A stretch of DNA of 35,622 bases from Actinomycetota bacterium (GTDB lineage: Bacteria > Actinomycetota > Humimicrobiia > Humimicrobiales > Humimicrobiaceae): assembly GCA_004376325.1 (NCBI GenBank), contig SOKC01000123.1, forward strand, positions 1-35,622, read 5' to 3'. Shown here piece after piece: positions 1 to 9,158 of the stretch (within the stretch, counting starts at the first letter, position 1; each line of letters begins with the position of its first letter). The notes beneath the pieces were generated by a model. It had not been told where the DNA came from. It saw only the letters and a program-made list of their open reading frames with translations, and made no database searches. The position numbers and the translations under genes were made by a program.

Positions 1-725
1 CGATTATCATTGTCTCCCATGATCTGGGTACTATTTCTGATTTATGCAGTAAGGTTGTATTTTTAAAAGATGGAGAAATAAAAGATATAGGCAAACCTTT
101 GGTTGTTGTTGCAAAATACAGGGCTTATATTGAGGAGTTGGATAAGAAGAGGATCATTGAACAGCAGAGAGCTGAGAGGAAAAAAATATTTAAGACGGTA
201 ATAGAAGGTAATAGAAAAGTAATTGACGGAGAAGAGATAAGCAAGCTATCAAATTTAAGTGTAAGTGGGGAGACTCTTAATAGGTTTGGAAGCGGGGATG
301 CAGAGATTCAAAATATTAAGCTCCTGGATGACAAAGATAGAGAAATAGACTTCTGCAAGTATGGGGATGATGTAAAGATAATATATGAGGTGTTATTTAA
401 AAAAGAAGTTGAAGAACCTATTTTTGGAATGAGAATTACAGATTTTAAAGGTAATATTGTTTATGGTACCAATACCAGATTAAATAATATTAAGACTGGC
501 ACGTTTAAAAAAGGTGACTTGATAAAAGTAATTTTTAACCAGAAGATAAATTTAATCGGAGGAGCATATTCGGTATCTCCTGCTGTTGGTTATAACGATA
601 ATAAAACCTACTGTGACTGGATTAATGATATGCTTACTTTAAATGTAATACATAATAATAAAGCTGAAGGAATATCAGATTTAAATCCTGAAATAATCAT
701 TAAAAAAACTGATTCTAGAAAATAA
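1..725 (+). CDS. wzt: Wzt-like polysaccharide ABC transporter ATPase, 3' part
   Basis: This is the C-terminal part of an ATPase that powers export of a lipid-linked polysaccharide. The reading frame is open to the left edge, so the gene begins outside the window. The first codons read IIIVSHDLGTISDLCSKVV, which is the H-loop (SHD) at the end of an ABC nucleotide-binding domain, followed by a VVFLKDGEI strand. After a charged helix (YIEELDKKR) comes a beta-rich domain of roughly 140 residues with the Wzt_C pattern (SGDAEIQNIKLLD, YEVLF, GMRITD, GGAYSVSPAVG). In Wzt this domain binds the glycan's terminal modification. A TTG codon at 99 inside the frame is not the true start. The partner permease is not in view and is expected upstream. 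Membrane-associated, cytoplasmic face. Family assignment is firm; the glycan is unknown. TagH-type teichoic acid exporters are the alternative, but they lack this kind of C-domain. Confidence 0.88.
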   Translation, partial: IIIVSHDLGTISDLCSKVVFLKDGEIKDIGKPLVVVAKYRAYIEELDKKRIIEQQRAERKKIFKTVIEGNRKVIDGEEISKLSNLSVSGETLNRFGSGDAEIQNIKLLDDKDREIDFCKYGDDVKIIYEVLFKKEVEEPIFGMRITDFKGNIVYGTNTRLNNIKTGTFKKGDLIKVIFNQKINLIGGAYSVSPAVGYNDNKTYCDWINDMLTLNVIHNNKAEGISDLNPEIIIKKTDSRK

Positions 726-787
726 TTTTTTTTATATGATATAATTGAAAAGGAATATTAGTTTAATAATATTATATATAATAAGTT

Positions 788-1012
788 ATGAAAAAATATA
801 AATTTTCTATAGTAATTGAAAAGAATTCAGAAGGATATTTCGCTTTCTGTCCAGAGCTTCAGGGGTGCTATACGCAAGGCAATACTTATGAGGAAGTACT
901 TGAAAATATTGAAGATGCTATAAAACTCCACATAGAAGATAGGATAGAATGTGGGGAAGGGATACCTCAGTCTGAGTCTGTAAGTTTAACCTCTCTTGAA
1001 GTAGCAGTATGA
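788..1012 (+). CDS. hicB: HicB-family antitoxin
   Basis: A 74-residue protein with the partial RNase-H-like fold of HicB antitoxins: the beta strand FSIVIEKNSEGYFAFCPELQGCYTQG followed by a helix YEEVLENIEDAIKLHIEDR. HicB proteins bind and neutralise HicA and usually repress their own operon. This one is short and has no recognisable C-terminal HTH or ribbon-helix-helix domain, so DNA binding may be weak or may need the toxin. Its stop overlaps the hicA start by 4 bases (ATGA), so the two are translationally coupled. The gene order is antitoxin first. No good Shine-Dalgarno sequence precedes the ATG. A TATAAT lies at 740-745, but the spacer is too AT-rich to single out a promoter. Both the family and the pairing are secure. 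Confidence 0.9.
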   Translation: MKKYKFSIVIEKNSEGYFAFCPELQGCYTQGNTYEEVLENIEDAIKLHIEDRIECGEGIPQSESVSLTSLEVAV

Positions 1013-1239
1013 GTGGGAAGTTACCAAGAGTTACTGCTTCCGATGTAATAAAAGTATTAGAAAAGATTGGATTTTCTCTTGTTAGGCAGAGCGGTAGTCA
1101 TAAAGTTTATAGAAATAAAAGTGGTGAGAGAGCTACTATACCTTATCATGCTGGGAAGATTTTGCATCCTAAAACATTAATAAGTATTTTAAGAGATGTA
1201 GATTTGACAGTAGATAAATTCAAAGGGTTAATGAAATAG
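1009..1239 (+). CDS. hicA: HicA-family mRNA interferase toxin
   Basis: A 76-residue HicA toxin with a dsRBD-like fold that cleaves mRNA independently of ribosomes. The diagnostic stretch is GFSLVRQSGSHKVYRN, where the His of GSH (residue 32) is the catalytic residue in this family; it is followed by ATIPYHAGKILHPKTLISILRD. Length and residues look intact, so the toxin should be active. It overlaps hicB by 4 bases. It converges on the HAD phosphatase gene that ends at 1262, with only 22 bases between them and no hairpin terminator visible. The pair sits between a polysaccharide exporter gene and the glycosyltransferase operon, a common place for a cargo module within variable surface-glycan loci. 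Confidence 0.9.
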   Translation: MSGKLPRVTASDVIKVLEKIGFSLVRQSGSHKVYRNKSGERATIPYHAGKILHPKTLISILRDVDLTVDKFKGLMK

Positions 1240-1261
1240 GTTAAGAAAGATTAAAATAATA

Positions 1262-1900
1262 CTATCTCCACGTTAAAAGTTTAAAATTCGAATTATTTTT
1301 TCTGAATCTTTTATTATTCACAATATATGCATTACCGAAAAGGCCTAACAAGTGTCTATCAGATTTATTGTCCGCAAAACAATATGATTCCTCCCAATTG
1401 ACATCTTCCTTTTTATATTCATCCAAAAGCATTTTGATTTTATTTTCACCATAACAGTCTTCACCGCAAATAGTGATTTTTCCATTTTTGAAATTGGTTT
1501 TTGTACAGATTAATTTTGAAAATCCTAATTTGTCTTTTATTTTTTTCAGGTAAAAATCAGGTGAAGCACTTAGAAGTACAAGTTCAAATCCATTTTCTTT
1601 TAACTTAGATATCTCTTTTTTGGCGTCTTTAAAAACTAGTCTCAGCAGATATTCTGAAAAACCATCAGCTATTTTTTCTGGGTCTTTTATCTTTGATGAA
1701 TCTATAACCAGATTAAGGAATTTTTCTTTATACTTCTTTTGGGAGTAAATTTTTAGGAAAAATTTTATTGTTTCCAGGTTCAATCGGAAAAGATCAGGTA
1801 TATTTTTCCAGGAGAAATTGAAATATCTTAGGAAAAATAAGACCATTGAATCTCTTTTTATCAATGTTCCATCAAAGTCAAATATTGCTATTAACTCCAT
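1262..1900 (-). CDS. HAD-superfamily (IB type) phosphatase
   Basis: A 212-residue cytoplasmic HAD hydrolase with all four motifs: DFDGT at 8-12 (Asp8 nucleophile, Asp10 acid/base), SAS at 111-113, Lys154, and ADNKSD at 176-181 (Asp177 and Asp181 bind Mg). The alpha-helical cap after motif I is of the phosphoserine-phosphatase (IB) type. Its start codon lies inside the end of the UbiA-family gene (10-base overlap), so the two are co-translated. In polyprenyl-phosphoribose pathways a phosphatase removes the 5-phosphate left by the UbiA-type transferase, and this protein is a good candidate for that step (inference from coupling). The actinobacterial phosphatase usually cited for this step, Rv3807c, is a PAP2-type enzyme and not a HAD enzyme, so the function remains unproven. 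Last gene of the leftward operon. Confidence 0.82.
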   Translation of the reverse strand: MELIAIFDFDGTLIKRDSMVLFFLRYFNFSWKNIPDLFRLNLETIKFFLKIYSQKKYKEKFLNLVIDSSKIKDPEKIADGFSEYLLRLVFKDAKKEISKLKENGFELVLLSASPDFYLKKIKDKLGFSKLICTKTNFKNGKITICGEDCYGENKIKMLLDEYKKEDVNWEESYCFADNKSDRHLLGLFGNAYIVNNKRFRKNNSNFKLLTWR

Positions 1901-2946
1901 ATTTTTAATAAAAATTCAAGGTATGGATTTAATATTTTTGCTAAAACCAGCACTATTATGGTTAATATAGTAAAAAAATAAAATTCTTTATGTTTTAGTA
2001 ATTTTTCAGGTTCTTTTGCTGGACTATCCTTTTTTAATGTTAATTTAAAATACCAGATAAATGAAGCAATAAACACTGGAACAGCCAAAATAACACTGAT
2101 AGAGTATTTGATGCATATAATTGCCAGGGAAAAGGATACCAGTGATATATATCCTATAATAGATACAATCAGATTTTCCTCTGTATAATATTTAAATGAC
2201 TTTCTATATTTTGCTGCTTTTTGAGGATCATTTATAAATCTATATTCGGCCAGTCTCTTACATGCCATCAGGAAGGCACCAAAGGCCCAGAAGGATACTA
2301 TGAAACTAACAGGTGGGAAAAAGACCATTTGCATAGCATACCATCCAATGACGAATCTAATTGGGTTATTAATTGATTCAGAAATAACATCAAGGTAAGG
2401 TAATTCTTTAGTCCTGAATGGTCTGACATTGTAAAAGAAACCCATTACAATTAAACTTATAATTGCAAAGAACACTTCTATAGGTAGATAAACAAAACTT
2501 ATTACTGCTGTTATTAAAACTAATAAAAGTGATCCAAAGAGAACCTTTTTCTTTGAAATTTTACCTGATGGGATAGGACGTTTTTTCTTAACTGGATGAT
2601 GCTTGTCAAATTCAGAATCTATTAATTCATTTATTCCGTAATTGGCTGAGGAAGCCAGGCATGTGCAAAGAAGGGCTATTAATATTAATTTGATGTTTTC
2701 ATAGGTAATGGAAGCATTAAAAAAAATGTAGGCAGTAAAGCTTCCAACTAACATAAATATATTCTTAAACCAGTGGCTGGGTCTGAAAACTCCAATATAG
2801 TATAATATTTTATTCTTGTATGTCAGTTTATAATTAGTAGTTGTCATACTAATAATATTAAGTATTAATGTTTTTAATAATATAAAGGTTTTTTTTAAAA
2901 ATATAAACAAAAAAATAATAATAAGTATTGAAAAAATCGGTTCCAA
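1891..2946 (-). CDS. UbiA-family prenyltransferase, decaprenyl-phosphate phosphoribosyltransferase-like
   Basis: A polytopic membrane enzyme of the UbiA superfamily. The first Mg/diphosphate motif is NELIDSEFD (Asn106, Asp110, Asp114) followed by KHHPVKKKRPIPSG, a signature of polyprenyl-phosphate phosphoribosyltransferases (Rv3806c/NoeC group) more than of quinone-pathway UbiA. The second motif is around LDVISES (185-191). The family moves ribose-5-phosphate from PRPP to polyprenyl phosphate. The reading frame begins at a TTG that gives an extra hydrophobic 33-residue N-terminus; the ATG at 2847 (Met34) would give about 318 residues, closer to the family length. Neither start has a clear ribosome binding site. 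It lies 11 bases after the GT4 gene and overlaps the HAD phosphatase gene. No DprE1/DprE2 homologues are in the window, so whether the product becomes an arabinose donor is open. Confidence 0.8.
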   Translation of the reverse strand: MEPIFSILIIIFLFIFLKKTFILLKTLILNIISMTTTNYKLTYKNKILYYIGVFRPSHWFKNIFMLVGSFTAYIFFNASITYENIKLILIALLCTCLASSANYGINELIDSEFDKHHPVKKKRPIPSGKISKKKVLFGSLLLVLITAVISFVYLPIEVFFAIISLIVMGFFYNVRPFRTKELPYLDVISESINNPIRFVIGWYAMQMVFFPPVSFIVSFWAFGAFLMACKRLAEYRFINDPQKAAKYRKSFKYYTEENLIVSIIGYISLVSFSLAIICIKYSISVILAVPVFIASFIWYFKLTLKKDSPAKEPEKLLKHKEFYFFTILTIIVLVLAKILNPYLEFLLKIWS

Positions 2947-2957
2947 AACATATTTTT

Positions 2958-4112
2958 TTATAAGATAATTTCATTATATATATTCAGAGTTTTTCTGGCA
3001 GTTTTTTCCCAGCTAAATTTTTGAGCCTGCTTAAGTGACTTCTCTTTTAACTTTTTTTTTATCTTCTCATTTTTAAGGATATATGATATTTGCTTTGATA
3101 TCTCCCTATAATCTTCAGATGGAACCAGTATTCCTGCATTGCCTACAACTTCCTTAAGTGATGATGAATCAGAAGCTATTACTGGAAGTCCACAAGACAT
3201 GGCTTCAAGTGGTGGAAGACCAAAGCCTTCAAAGAAGGAAGGATAGACAAAGATTTCTGCCTGATTATATATCTGGACAAGATCTTTATCTGAAACTCTT
3301 CCAATAAAAAGTATATCGTCTTTATAAGGACTTAGTTCCCTTTCCCTGTAGGTAGCCTCACTTTTCCAACCTGTTCTTCCAACAATTACTAATCTGTAGT
3401 TAAAGTCGTTGTTATTATGCTTTATATAGTTAAATGCTTTTATTAAAGTAGGGTAATTTTTCCTTGGTTCTATAGTACCTGCCGATAGAATATATTTTTT
3501 ATCTATTCCATATTTTTTAAGCACCTTTTTATCTTTTTCCTGGTTTGCAAGTTTTTTGAACTGACTGTCCGATGCCAGGTAGACTACTTTCACCTTAGCA
3601 GGATCTATTTTAAAAAATTTTATAATATCATCTTTAGTGCTTTTTGAATCAGCAATAATTATTTTTGCTAATCTGGCATTTCTTTTAACTTCTTTAGTAT
3701 ATTTTTTAATAAACCAGTCAAAATTAAACTGGGGAAATCTTATAAAAGCCAGGTCATGTATGGTTAAAATTATGATTTTATTTAAAGTAGGCGGAATAAG
3801 GTAATCCGGGCAGTGAAGCAAATCTGCTTTAAAACCCATAAGCTCAATGGGCGGAAATCTTAGCCTGTTCCATAAGTTTAATTTCTTTTGAGTGGTTTTA
3901 TACAATTTGAATTCAATTTTATTATCTGTGCAGGTTGATTTAATTCTATTTATTATTTCTAGATATTTGTCTGTTACGTATCTTCCAGTTAAAATGTATG
4001 TATTTTTTTTATCAATTTTTAGAAGATTTCTTACCAGGTTTGTTATATATCTGCCTGCACCTATATCCTGGCCGTGATTTAAAACAGTAGATATATCAAT
4101 TCCAATTCTCAT
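2958..4112 (-). CDS. GT4-family glycosyltransferase
   Basis: A 384-residue GT-B glycosyltransferase of family GT4. N-terminal Rossmann domain starts MRIGIDIS with the acceptor loop GAGRY (18-22). The C-terminal nucleotide-sugar domain carries EPRKN at 215-219, a YPSFFEGFGLPPLEAM stretch with the retaining EX7E motif (Glu295 and Glu303), and GNAGILVPSED. Such enzymes add mannose, glucose or similar sugars to lipid-linked glycans at the inner membrane face. It is 11 bases from each neighbour in the leftward operon. Sugar specificity cannot be read from sequence. Full length and intact. Confidence 0.9.
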   Translation of the reverse strand: MRIGIDISTVLNHGQDIGAGRYITNLVRNLLKIDKKNTYILTGRYVTDKYLEIINRIKSTCTDNKIEFKLYKTTQKKLNLWNRLRFPPIELMGFKADLLHCPDYLIPPTLNKIIILTIHDLAFIRFPQFNFDWFIKKYTKEVKRNARLAKIIIADSKSTKDDIIKFFKIDPAKVKVVYLASDSQFKKLANQEKDKKVLKKYGIDKKYILSAGTIEPRKNYPTLIKAFNYIKHNNNDFNYRLVIVGRTGWKSEATYRERELSPYKDDILFIGRVSDKDLVQIYNQAEIFVYPSFFEGFGLPPLEAMSCGLPVIASDSSSLKEVVGNAGILVPSEDYREISKQISYILKNEKIKKKLKEKSLKQAQKFSWEKTARKTLNIYNEIIL

Positions 4113-4123
4113 CTTTTTAAATT

Positions 4124-6490
4124 TTAAGTTATTTTATTAATGAACCGGTGAACTGATATAGGTTCATATTCAAATTTACCATGGAGTATTTCTTTAAATA
4201 TGCTGCTTTCAATGATAAATTTTGTATTCCCAAGGTTGGTAAGATAATTTACCATTTCTTCGTATCTCTCATTTCCAAGAAGTGCATGTAATCTTCTGTA
4301 TGAATGCAGCAAATTTGAAATGGAATAGACAGGTTCATTTTTAATAAAATCAAAATAGTTTCTTTCACCCCAGCTGAATTTAAGAATATCTGTATCAAAG
4401 ACCTGTCTTGAAAATTGTATATCTTTTCTTTTTCTTTTTAGGTATCTAATGCTTTTTTTAAAATCGCCCGTTATTTTTTTTGCTATGGGCTTTAAATTTT
4501 TATCTTTTAAATTTTGCTTTTGAATATTTAGTTCAATATCCATTATTCTTTTCAGATTATGTGATTCAGCATTCTTATAAATTGTTTTAAGTAAATTTAG
4601 CTTTTGATAATAATATTTCTGGGTAAAGGCAGAAGCGTCATCTCTGAAGCAAAAGGCGTATTTGTGATAGCAGATTGCAGTAGGACATGATCTAAATTTG
4701 TAACCCTGCTGGTTTGCTCTGTAACAGAAGTCAACATCTTCATAAAATAAAAAGAAAGTTGGGTCAATTTTTCCAACTTTATTTTCAGAAAAGATATCCT
4801 TTTTTAAGAATGCAGATGTAAATGAAACCCCAAAAATATCCTCAGGTCTATTATACTGGTCTAAATCTAATTGGCCTATTCCATGATATCCAATATAATA
4901 ACTGATGTCTAAATAAATTCCTGTGCTTTCCAGAAAATCCCGCAGGTAGTATAGTTTAATTTTTGGAGCAAGACCTATATAAAGGCTATCAAGTTTATTA
5001 ATCTCTCCCACCAGCATTTCAACAGCATCATGATTGTAGGTAATATCAAAATTTGATATTAAAACATATTCACAGTCAGTATGTTTAATTGCTTGATTCA
5101 AGGCTTCACCCAGGCCTAAGTTTCTTTCGGATAATATTACCTTTATATACCTGTACTCTTTTTTAATAGAGTCTAAAACATTATTGGTGGAATTATTGTC
5201 AAAAATTATAATTTCAATGTTTTTATGAGACTGATTTTTAATTGAGTCAAGACATTCTTTAAGACAGGAGTAGGAAGAATTATAGTTAACTATGATAACA
5301 GCTACCCTCTTACTTTTAGCAGGTTTGATTTTATCTTTATATTTTTTTACTAATACATCTGAATCTTTGAGTCCCAGTATGTTTTTTATTACTTTATCGT
5401 ATTTTTTTACGATGTTTTCCCATGAAAATTTCTTCGCGTATTCTATACCGTTTTTACCCATTTCCAGTCTTAATTTTGAATCACTGATTAGAATATCTAA
5501 TTTTTCTGTGAATTCTTGAGTATTATCTACAACGAATCCTGTTTTCCCGTCCACTGATACCTCTGGATGTGCGCCGATTCTGTAGCAAATTGTAGGCTTG
5601 TTAAAGCTCTGGGCTTCAGCAATAGGTAAGTCAAACCCTTCCCAATGGGAACATGTTGCATAAATATTACACGACTTGTATATTAGTGGCATAAGTTCCT
5701 CAGGTGCATTGCTGATGGCCAATATTCCCTGGTTCTTAAGCAGTTCTTCATCATTTTTTGAGCCATATCCAACAGCCAGAAGTTTAATGTTTTTGTATTT
5801 TTTAGATAAAGTTTGATAAATATTTGCCAGCTCAGCCAGTCCTTTGTAAGGTTGATTGGTAAGATTTAATCTTCCAACATATAGTATTATGATGTCTTCA
5901 GGGCCAGCCCCAATTTTTTTTCTAAAGTTATCAATATCCTCTGTGGATAAAACTCTTTGCTGGTAGTGGTCACAGCCGTTATAAATATAAGTGGCTTTTC
6001 CTCTTATTTTTTTTGGCAGACGGTTTAATAAATATTTAGATACTGCTACTATCTTGTTTGCTTTCTTAAAATAAGAAAGATTCTGGCTTATTTCCATATA
6101 TTTAAATCTAATCCTTCTTTTTAGAGGCAATCCACCTACAGATATTATTCCATGGTCCACAACTAAAACTGGCTTGTTTAATTTGGGTATTAAGCTGTAG
6201 AATGGAAATGACTGTATTATAAATAAGTCTACATTTCTACTGTTAAGATAAGGAACCAGTTTTCTTATCCTTCTTTCATAAATTATGGGATTATCTGCAG
6301 GTTTAAAGTAGTGAAGTTTTTCTATTCCGTATGATTTTCTATTAGTAAAGGTTTCATCAAAATAATTGCAATACACTTTACAATTATATCCTGATTTTGC
6401 CAGGCCATCTGCAAGTCTGTCTACAACTAAATCAACTCCATGACCTTTAATCATTCTATCAGTTATAAAAGCCAGATTTATTTTTCTCAT
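4124..6490 (-). CDS. Bifunctional GT4-GT2 glycosyltransferase
   Basis: A 788-residue fusion. Residues 1-370 are a GT4 domain (GHGVDLVVDRLADGL at the N-terminus; EX7E as EGFDLPIAE, Glu284 to Glu292). Residues 395-640 are a WbbL/rhamnosyltransferase-type GT2 domain with VNYNSS at 401-406, DNNST at 431-435, an NFD where DxD is expected (480-482), and the catalytic-base region FYEDVDF at 582-588. The last 150 residues are helical and basic with no recognised domain. The protein probably adds two successive sugars to a lipid-linked glycan in the cytoplasm. It is the first gene of the leftward operon and is divergent from another two-domain enzyme with the reverse domain order. The DxD position reads N-F-D, a change also tolerated in some WbbL-like enzymes. 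Confidence 0.88.
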   Translation of the reverse strand: MRKINLAFITDRMIKGHGVDLVVDRLADGLAKSGYNCKVYCNYFDETFTNRKSYGIEKLHYFKPADNPIIYERRIRKLVPYLNSRNVDLFIIQSFPFYSLIPKLNKPVLVVDHGIISVGGLPLKRRIRFKYMEISQNLSYFKKANKIVAVSKYLLNRLPKKIRGKATYIYNGCDHYQQRVLSTEDIDNFRKKIGAGPEDIIILYVGRLNLTNQPYKGLAELANIYQTLSKKYKNIKLLAVGYGSKNDEELLKNQGILAISNAPEELMPLIYKSCNIYATCSHWEGFDLPIAEAQSFNKPTICYRIGAHPEVSVDGKTGFVVDNTQEFTEKLDILISDSKLRLEMGKNGIEYAKKFSWENIVKKYDKVIKNILGLKDSDVLVKKYKDKIKPAKSKRVAVIIVNYNSSYSCLKECLDSIKNQSHKNIEIIIFDNNSTNNVLDSIKKEYRYIKVILSERNLGLGEALNQAIKHTDCEYVLISNFDITYNHDAVEMLVGEINKLDSLYIGLAPKIKLYYLRDFLESTGIYLDISYYIGYHGIGQLDLDQYNRPEDIFGVSFTSAFLKKDIFSENKVGKIDPTFFLFYEDVDFCYRANQQGYKFRSCPTAICYHKYAFCFRDDASAFTQKYYYQKLNLLKTIYKNAESHNLKRIMDIELNIQKQNLKDKNLKPIAKKITGDFKKSIRYLKRKRKDIQFSRQVFDTDILKFSWGERNYFDFIKNEPVYSISNLLHSYRRLHALLGNERYEEMVNYLTNLGNTKFIIESSIFKEILHGKFEYEPISVHRFINKIT

Positions 6491-6531
6491 ATTTTTTAAA
6501 ATTTTTAGTTTTTTACATTTTATACTAGATG

Positions 6532-6559
6532 TTGTTTAAAATAAATTGTTTGTTATAAT
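6532..6559 (+). promoter_or_regulatory. Candidate promoter for the rightward operon
   Basis: A TATAAT at 6554-6559 is preceded by TGT, giving an extended -10 (TGnTATAAT), and by TTGTTT at 6532-6537 with a 16-base spacer. It lies in the 124-base gap between two divergent glycosyltransferase genes. The start at 6615 has an AGGAG at 6601-6605 with a 9-base spacer, so a leader of about 50 bases is expected. AT-rich sequence makes chance matches likely. Confidence 0.42.
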
Positions 6560-6614
6560 TTATCCTAATTTATTCAAAAAACTTGAGCTTAATCGGTTTT
6601 AGGAGATTAATTTT

Positions 6615-9128
6615 ATGAGAGATATTCTTACATATCCTCAGATTTCAATTTCAATTATAAATTTAAATGGGAAAGATTATCTTGGGCAGTGCCTTGACAG
6701 CATAAAAAAACTGGATTATCCCGAAGATAAATTGGAAACAATTGTCATTGATAACGGTTCAAGTGATGATTCTGTAAATTTCATTAAATCAAATTATCCA
6801 CTGGTAAAATTAATCAGTAATGATAAAAATATGGGTTTTGCCTTTGCAAATAATCAGGCAGCAAAAGAAGCAAATAGTGAGTATATAGCCTTTTTAAACA
6901 ATGATACAAGAGTTGATAAGAACTGGCTTATAGAACTTCTAAGACCTATATATAAGAATAAAGAAGTTGTAGCTTCTGGCTCAAAGGTCCTTTCTATTGA
7001 CGGAAAAAATATCGATTTTGTTGGAGGAATGATAAATTTTGAAGGAAAGGGCTTTCAAATAGATTATGGAATTCCTGTAGAAAAAGGCAATTATAGCCAG
7101 TACAGGTATCTTCCTTTTGTAAATGGCGGGGCTATGCTTGTAGACAGGAAGATATTTTTAGGTGCTGGAGGGTTTGATGAAGACTTTTTTGCCTATTATG
7201 AGGATGTAGATTTTGGCTGGAGGTTATGGGTGCTGGGATATAAAGTTGTTTTTGCACCTGAATCTGTTGTCTACCATCACCACCACGGAACTTCTAAAAT
7301 CTTCAGTGAGGATAAGCTAAGATTTTTAAAAGAAAGAAATTCTCTGTATTCTATTTTTAAAAATTATGATGATGAAAACTTATCAAAAATACTAGCTGCT
7401 TCTCTGGCAAGTGTTTTTAACAGAGTTTTTGTAGATTTGAAATTTGATTATAAGAGTTATTATGACTTGAGTACTGAAAGATCCAAGGATGCTGAAACTG
7501 GTGACCAGAAAATTTCAAAAGAGCCTCTCAGCTCCTTAATGGCAGCCAGAAATTTTTTTGATGATCTGCCAAAACTTATAGAAAAAAGAGAGAGGATTCA
7601 AAGCAGGAGGAAAAGAGACGATAAGGCGTTATTCACCTATTTTAAAGGACAGTTTCTTGCAGTTTCACCGGATAGGCAATACCAGAAAAATCAGATAGAT
7701 ATGTTAAAATCGCTTGGAATCTATAAAGTATTTGAAAAAGAAATAAAAAGGACACTGCTTATAATTTCAAGTGAGGTTATATCTAAAGAGATGGCAGGTC
7801 CTGCAATCAGGGTGTGGAACTTCGCAAAAGTTTTAGCCGAGCATATGAATGTAATACTGGCTGCTCCGAATAAGGTTAGTCTGCAGGAACAGGAATTTAA
7901 AATAATCCAGTTTAGAAATGATGCAGAATTAAAGGAAATTATAAAGGATGTTGATATTATATTAACCGGTGGAATGACATTTTCTAAATACGGCAGTATA
8001 AAAAAATCAGGTAAATATTTAATTATTGATATTTATGATCCTTATAACCTCGCAACCCTGGCTGAATATGAGGATGAACCCATTAAGAAAAGGTTGGAAA
8101 TCCATAAATCAATTTATTATATTTTTAATGAGCAATTGCACTATGGAGATTTTTTCATCTGTGCTTCTGAAAGGCAGAGGGATTTCTGGCTGGGAATGCT
8201 GGCAGCGCTAAACAGAGTAAATCCTTATTCTTATAATGAGGATCCAACTTTAAAGAAAATGATAGATGTGGTGCCATTTGGGCTTCCTACTAATAAACCC
8301 ATTCATACCAGGGAGGTATTAAAAGGCCAGATTGATGGAATTGGAAAGGATGATTTTGTAATTATATGGGGTGGTGGAATTTATAACTGGTTTGATCCTT
8401 TGACCCTTATAAAATCTATGGCTAGAATTGCTGAAATAAGGGATGATATTAAACTGTTCTTTATGGGTGTGAAACATCCCAATCCACAGGTAAGAGAGCT
8501 AAGACTGGTAAATGATACTATTGATCTGGCAAAAAAATTAAATATTTTTGGTAAAAATGTCTTTTTTAATTATGGGTGGGTTGAATATAATGAGAGGCAA
8601 AATTACCTTTTGGAATCGGATGTAGGGATAATTACCCATCCTTTACATATTGAAACAAGATTTTCATACAGAACCAGGATATTGGATTATCTCTGGGCGA
8701 GTCTTCCTATAATTTCAACTGAAGGTGATTATTTAAGTGAGATGGTGGAGAAAGAAGGATTGGGTATTACTGTAAGAGATGGTAATGTTGATGATATTGT
8801 GAATGCCATAACTAAGCTTGCTGATGATAAAGAATTTTATAATGAATGTTTAAATAATTTAAGGGATATTTCAAGAGAATTTACATGGGAGAAAGTGTGC
8901 AGGCCTGTTATATCTTTTTGTAGAGATCCAATTCCAACTTCTTACAGGAAAAGAGAAGGATTTGAAAATATCTTTGATGATAAGGGTCAAAATTCATTAA
9001 AAAAAAATAACACCCACTCGAATAAAAAAGGATTTTCCTACTTAGTGAAAAGATTTTTACACCACTTATTTAAAAGTGGTCCCAGGCTGACTTCAAGATT
9101 TATATCCAACTATTTTAAGGGCAGATAA
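6615..9128 (+). CDS. Bifunctional GT2-GT4 glycosyltransferase
   Basis: An 837-residue fusion. Residues 8-260 are a GT2 domain of the WbbL group: IINLNG near 15, VIDNGSSDDS at 44-53, the metal-binding NND at 95-97, NGGAML near 170, YYEDVDF at 194-200, and a HHHH run at 221-224 after VVY, typical of this group. After a helical linker of about 110 residues a GT-B (GT4-like) domain begins near 380 (LLIISSEV, AGPAIRVWNFAKVL) and ends near 780; its nucleotide-sugar part reads RTRILDYLWASLPIIST, without a textbook EX7E. A basic tail (about 780-837) may bind the membrane. First gene of the rightward operon with a clear AGGAG site. Together with its divergent neighbour it could build most of a repeat unit. 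Confidence 0.88.
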   Translation: MRDILTYPQISISIINLNGKDYLGQCLDSIKKLDYPEDKLETIVIDNGSSDDSVNFIKSNYPLVKLISNDKNMGFAFANNQAAKEANSEYIAFLNNDTRVDKNWLIELLRPIYKNKEVVASGSKVLSIDGKNIDFVGGMINFEGKGFQIDYGIPVEKGNYSQYRYLPFVNGGAMLVDRKIFLGAGGFDEDFFAYYEDVDFGWRLWVLGYKVVFAPESVVYHHHHGTSKIFSEDKLRFLKERNSLYSIFKNYDDENLSKILAASLASVFNRVFVDLKFDYKSYYDLSTERSKDAETGDQKISKEPLSSLMAARNFFDDLPKLIEKRERIQSRRKRDDKALFTYFKGQFLAVSPDRQYQKNQIDMLKSLGIYKVFEKEIKRTLLIISSEVISKEMAGPAIRVWNFAKVLAEHMNVILAAPNKVSLQEQEFKIIQFRNDAELKEIIKDVDIILTGGMTFSKYGSIKKSGKYLIIDIYDPYNLATLAEYEDEPIKKRLEIHKSIYYIFNEQLHYGDFFICASERQRDFWLGMLAALNRVNPYSYNEDPTLKKMIDVVPFGLPTNKPIHTREVLKGQIDGIGKDDFVIIWGGGIYNWFDPLTLIKSMARIAEIRDDIKLFFMGVKHPNPQVRELRLVNDTIDLAKKLNIFGKNVFFNYGWVEYNERQNYLLESDVGIITHPLHIETRFSYRTRILDYLWASLPIISTEGDYLSEMVEKEGLGITVRDGNVDDIVNAITKLADDKEFYNECLNNLRDISREFTWEKVCRPVISFCRDPIPTSYRKREGFENIFDDKGQNSLKKNNTHSNKKGFSYLVKRFLHHLFKSGPRLTSRFISNYFKGR

Positions 9129-9158
9129 ACAGGAAAGAGAAAAATTCTTAAAATAAGT

